Assembly: GCA_947175775.1 (NCBI GenBank)
Contig: CAMWNY010000172.1
Span: forward strand, 1-5,963
Source: an uncultured Lachnospiraceae bacterium
Lineage (GTDB): Bacteria > Bacillota > Clostridia > Lachnospirales > Lachnospiraceae
Direction of reading: 5' to 3'
Length of the DNA stretch: 5,963 nt
Position 1 is the first letter of the stretch, and the number at the start of each line of letters is the position of its first letter. Below are positions 4,543 through 5,963 of this stretch, piece by piece. The notes under the pieces are model-generated. The model did no database searches. It worked only from the letters and a program-made list of their open reading frames with translations, and was not told where the DNA came from. The translations under genes were made by a program, and so were the position numbers.

Positions 4543-5963
4543 GGAGATGATGCGTTTCGCATAAACGGAACGACACTTACTTCGTATTTGGGGACTGACG
4601 CTTATGTCAGTATCCCCGATACGGTTACGGTAATCGGCGAGGAGGCATTTGCGGGAAACGAGACGCTCAAAGGCGTGACGATTCCCGACAGTGTGACAGC
4701 CGTATCCTACAACGCGTTTAAGGACTGTACGGCGCTTGCCAATATTATTCTTTCTGACAGGATTACAAAGGTCGGACCTGGTGCGTTTGAAGGTTGTACA
4801 GCGCTGACGACGGCACAAATCGGAAAAAATGTCAGCTCATGGGGTACGGGTGTGTTTACAAACTGTGACAGCCTTGCGAAAGTGATGCTTGATGAAGAGA
4901 ACAGTTATCTTACTTATTATAATGGCGCAATCTACAACGGAACAATGACAATGCTCTATCAGGTGCTTCCGGCGCGTAAGGGCGAGAATTATGTAATGCC
5001 TGAGAGCGTGGAGCAGATGGACACATATGCTTTTTGGAATTTAAAGAATGTTAAAAACGTTAAGCTTTCTGAGAAAATAGACAGTATTCCGAAGTATGCG
5101 ATGACGAATATGGGATCTGTCGAAAACGTATCGCTTCCAAATTCCGTGCGCACTATTCAGGAGCGAGCCTTTGCCAATAATGAAAAGCTGGCACAGGTGG
5201 CAATGCCTGCTACGGTGACGCAGATTGACAAGGCTGCTTTTTCGGGAAGCCCAAACGTAAAGATTTTTACATCGAAAGGAAGCGCTGCGGATACGTTTGG
5301 CGCCGAGCGCAAAATAACGGTTATTTATGAAAAGGAATATCCGGTTGATTTTATGGACAGCAATGAGGATTTGGATGAACTGCCGGATGTATCGGGTGAT
5401 GGGGAAGACACAACTACGACAACAATCACAACGGTTACCGAGATTGAGAGCAGTACAGATGACGTGTCGGAAACAGAAAGTGCAGAAGATGAGAGTCGTT
5501 TTGAGAATGCCCAAAATTATATTCATCCGCTGGATGTACCCGAGCCGGACAGTGTGATTGGAAAGACGATTATTTCAACAGGCAGGGCAGTGATGCTGAT
5601 GAACAATCATGACGGTCAGGTATACGGTCTGCCGGACGGTGTGAAGGCGGACGTTATGACGGAATCCGAGGCGGCAAAAAAAGAAGCTGCGGAAAATACA
5701 GAAACGGAAAACAGTACATCGGATACGAACACAAAAGCAGATATAAACATAAGTTATGACGAGAGTAATTTAGACAGCACGGAATATATTCCACAGAGAA
5801 AATATTATAAACAAAAAAGTTTGACGAATTATGAGATTGGTGAGACAATTAAAAGTATAGGAAGGCTTGCGTTTGCGGAGAGCGGATTGAAGTCGGTTAC
5901 AATCCCCGAAAGTGTTACAAAGATTGAGTACGGCGCGTTTATGTCGTGCAAAGACCTTAACAC
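4444..5963 (+). CDS. Secreted BspA-type LRR_5 protein, 3'-partial
   Basis: The first 506 codons are present and the frame runs open through the window end, so the C-terminus is unseen. A signal peptide (1 to about 33) is followed by FRINGTTLTSYLGTDAYVSI, a common lead-in to LRR_5 arrays. The first array (about 43-299) has AF/VF/AM cores at residues 68, 91, 114, 137, 196, 219, 242 and 265, an exact 23-residue period apart from one insertion between 137 and 196. It closes with IFTSKGSAADTF. Residues 300-462 are an acidic, Thr- and Glu-rich linker holding a small module (371-395). A second array begins near 463 (cores at 476 and 498). The start is set by AAAGGAG 6 nt upstream. It lies 11 nt after another LRR_5 surface gene and probably acts beside it outside the cell. 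Whether it has its own anchor cannot be seen. The ligand is unknown. Confidence 0.92.
   Translation, partial: MKNRLIALGGVIMLGVLAFVGVAFGIGGGVDAAGDDAFRINGTTLTSYLGTDAYVSIPDTVTVIGEEAFAGNETLKGVTIPDSVTAVSYNAFKDCTALANIILSDRITKVGPGAFEGCTALTTAQIGKNVSSWGTGVFTNCDSLAKVMLDEENSYLTYYNGAIYNGTMTMLYQVLPARKGENYVMPESVEQMDTYAFWNLKNVKNVKLSEKIDSIPKYAMTNMGSVENVSLPNSVRTIQERAFANNEKLAQVAMPATVTQIDKAAFSGSPNVKIFTSKGSAADTFGAERKITVIYEKEYPVDFMDSNEDLDELPDVSGDGEDTTTTTITTVTEIESSTDDVSETESAEDESRFENAQNYIHPLDVPEPDSVIGKTIISTGRAVMLMNNHDGQVYGLPDGVKADVMTESEAAKKEAAENTETENSTSDTNTKADINISYDESNLDSTEYIPQRKYYKQKSLTNYEIGETIKSIGRLAFAESGLKSVTIPESVTKIEYGAFMSCKDLN
4570..5340 (+). repeat. LRR_5 repeat block 1 of the second protein (23-aa period)
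   Basis: Eight units are visible, including TVTVIGEEAFAGNETL, SVTAVSYNAFKDCTAL, RITKVGPGAFEGCTAL, NVSSWGTGVFTNCDSL, SVEQMDTYAFWNLKN and SVRTIQERAFANNEKL. Within each half the cores are exactly 23 residues (69 bp) apart. Between units four and five is a Tyr-rich insertion (SYLTYYNGAIYNGTMTMLY, then QVLPARKGENY) of the DGxLYNxDxTxL kind often seen in LRR_5 proteins. The array ends with KIFTSKGSAADTFGAER, a typical IxGxxGSxAexYA closing segment. Confidence 0.88.
5341..5829 (+). other. Acidic/Thr-rich linker with embedded small module
   Basis: Residues 300-462 separate the two LRR arrays. The first part is acidic and Thr/Ser-rich (NEDLDELPDVSGDGEDTTTT, then TEIESSTDDVSETESAEDES). The middle (371-395, positions 5554-5628) is a non-repetitive segment with hydrophobic character, VIGKTIISTGRAVMLMNN and then QVYGLPDG. 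A second low-complexity stretch follows (SEAAKKEAAENTETENSTSD), then an aromatic/basic run (EYIPQRKYYKQKSLTNY) that leads into the next array. No catalytic motif is visible. Confidence 0.7.
5830..5963 (+). repeat. LRR_5 repeat block 2 of the second protein, truncated by the window end
   Basis: Two units are visible: YEIGETIKSIGRLAFAESGL and SVTIPESVTKIEYGAFMSC. The cores (476 and 498) are 22 residues apart, one shorter than in block 1, because the first unit has ESGL where NCxxL is usual. The sequence stops at CKDLN at the window edge. Confidence 0.85.

Noticed and set aside
4333..4818. Minus-strand open frame spanning the junction of the two genes
   Set aside because: It overlaps the anchor of the first gene, the ribosome binding site and the signal peptide of the second. 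The translation is Arg/Cys-rich with no family resemblance, so it is a shadow frame.
5041..5526. Minus-strand open frame of 161 codons inside the second gene
   Set aside because: It is antisense to LRR_5 repeats and the acidic linker, and its composition follows from the sense strand. No motif is visible.

Overview
The window reads as two large, co-directional (+ strand) genes for exported cell-surface proteins, both built mainly from BspA-type leucine-rich repeats (Pfam LRR_5 family). Both are cut by the window edges: the first lacks its 5' end and the second its 3' end. The strong Shine-Dalgarno (AAAGGAG), the AT-leaning codon use, a Gram-positive wall-anchor-like tail (PSTGD, hydrophobic segment, RKKR) and InlB-type B-repeats point to a Firmicute. 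Sequence style, from memory and not from a search, suggests a gut or rumen Clostridium-class organism, most likely Lachnospiraceae.

Layout. Positions 2-4432 hold the last 1476 codons of the first protein. From N to C it has LRR_5 block A (to about 877), a short linker, LRR_5 block B (about 1001-1480), an unclassified stretch of about 237 residues (1481-2191), LRR_5 block C (2192-2902), three InlB/Flg_new-type B-repeats (2912-3679), an 11-Asp tract (3695-3727), a Thr/Ser/Asn-rich linker, a beta-rich C-terminal domain with an HFSPY motif (3860-4285), and a sortase-like anchor (4310-4429). After an 11-nt gap that contains the ribosome binding site, positions 4444-5963 hold the first 506 codons of a second protein. 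It has a signal peptide, an LRR_5 block with an exact 23-residue period, a long acidic/Thr linker with a small hydrophobic module, and the start of a second LRR_5 block running off the window.

The tight spacing and lack of a terminator between the genes imply one transcript and co-expression of two related surface proteins. Such proteins are generally thought to be adhesins or interaction scaffolds, but no ligand can be read from the sequence. There are no RNA genes, CRISPR arrays, mobile elements or non-coding stretches over 300 bases. The antisense open frames look like shadows of the repeat-rich genes. I see no clear sign of a wholly new system. The items most worth checking are the unclassified 1481-2191 stretch, the anchor variant and the conserved module in the second gene's linker.
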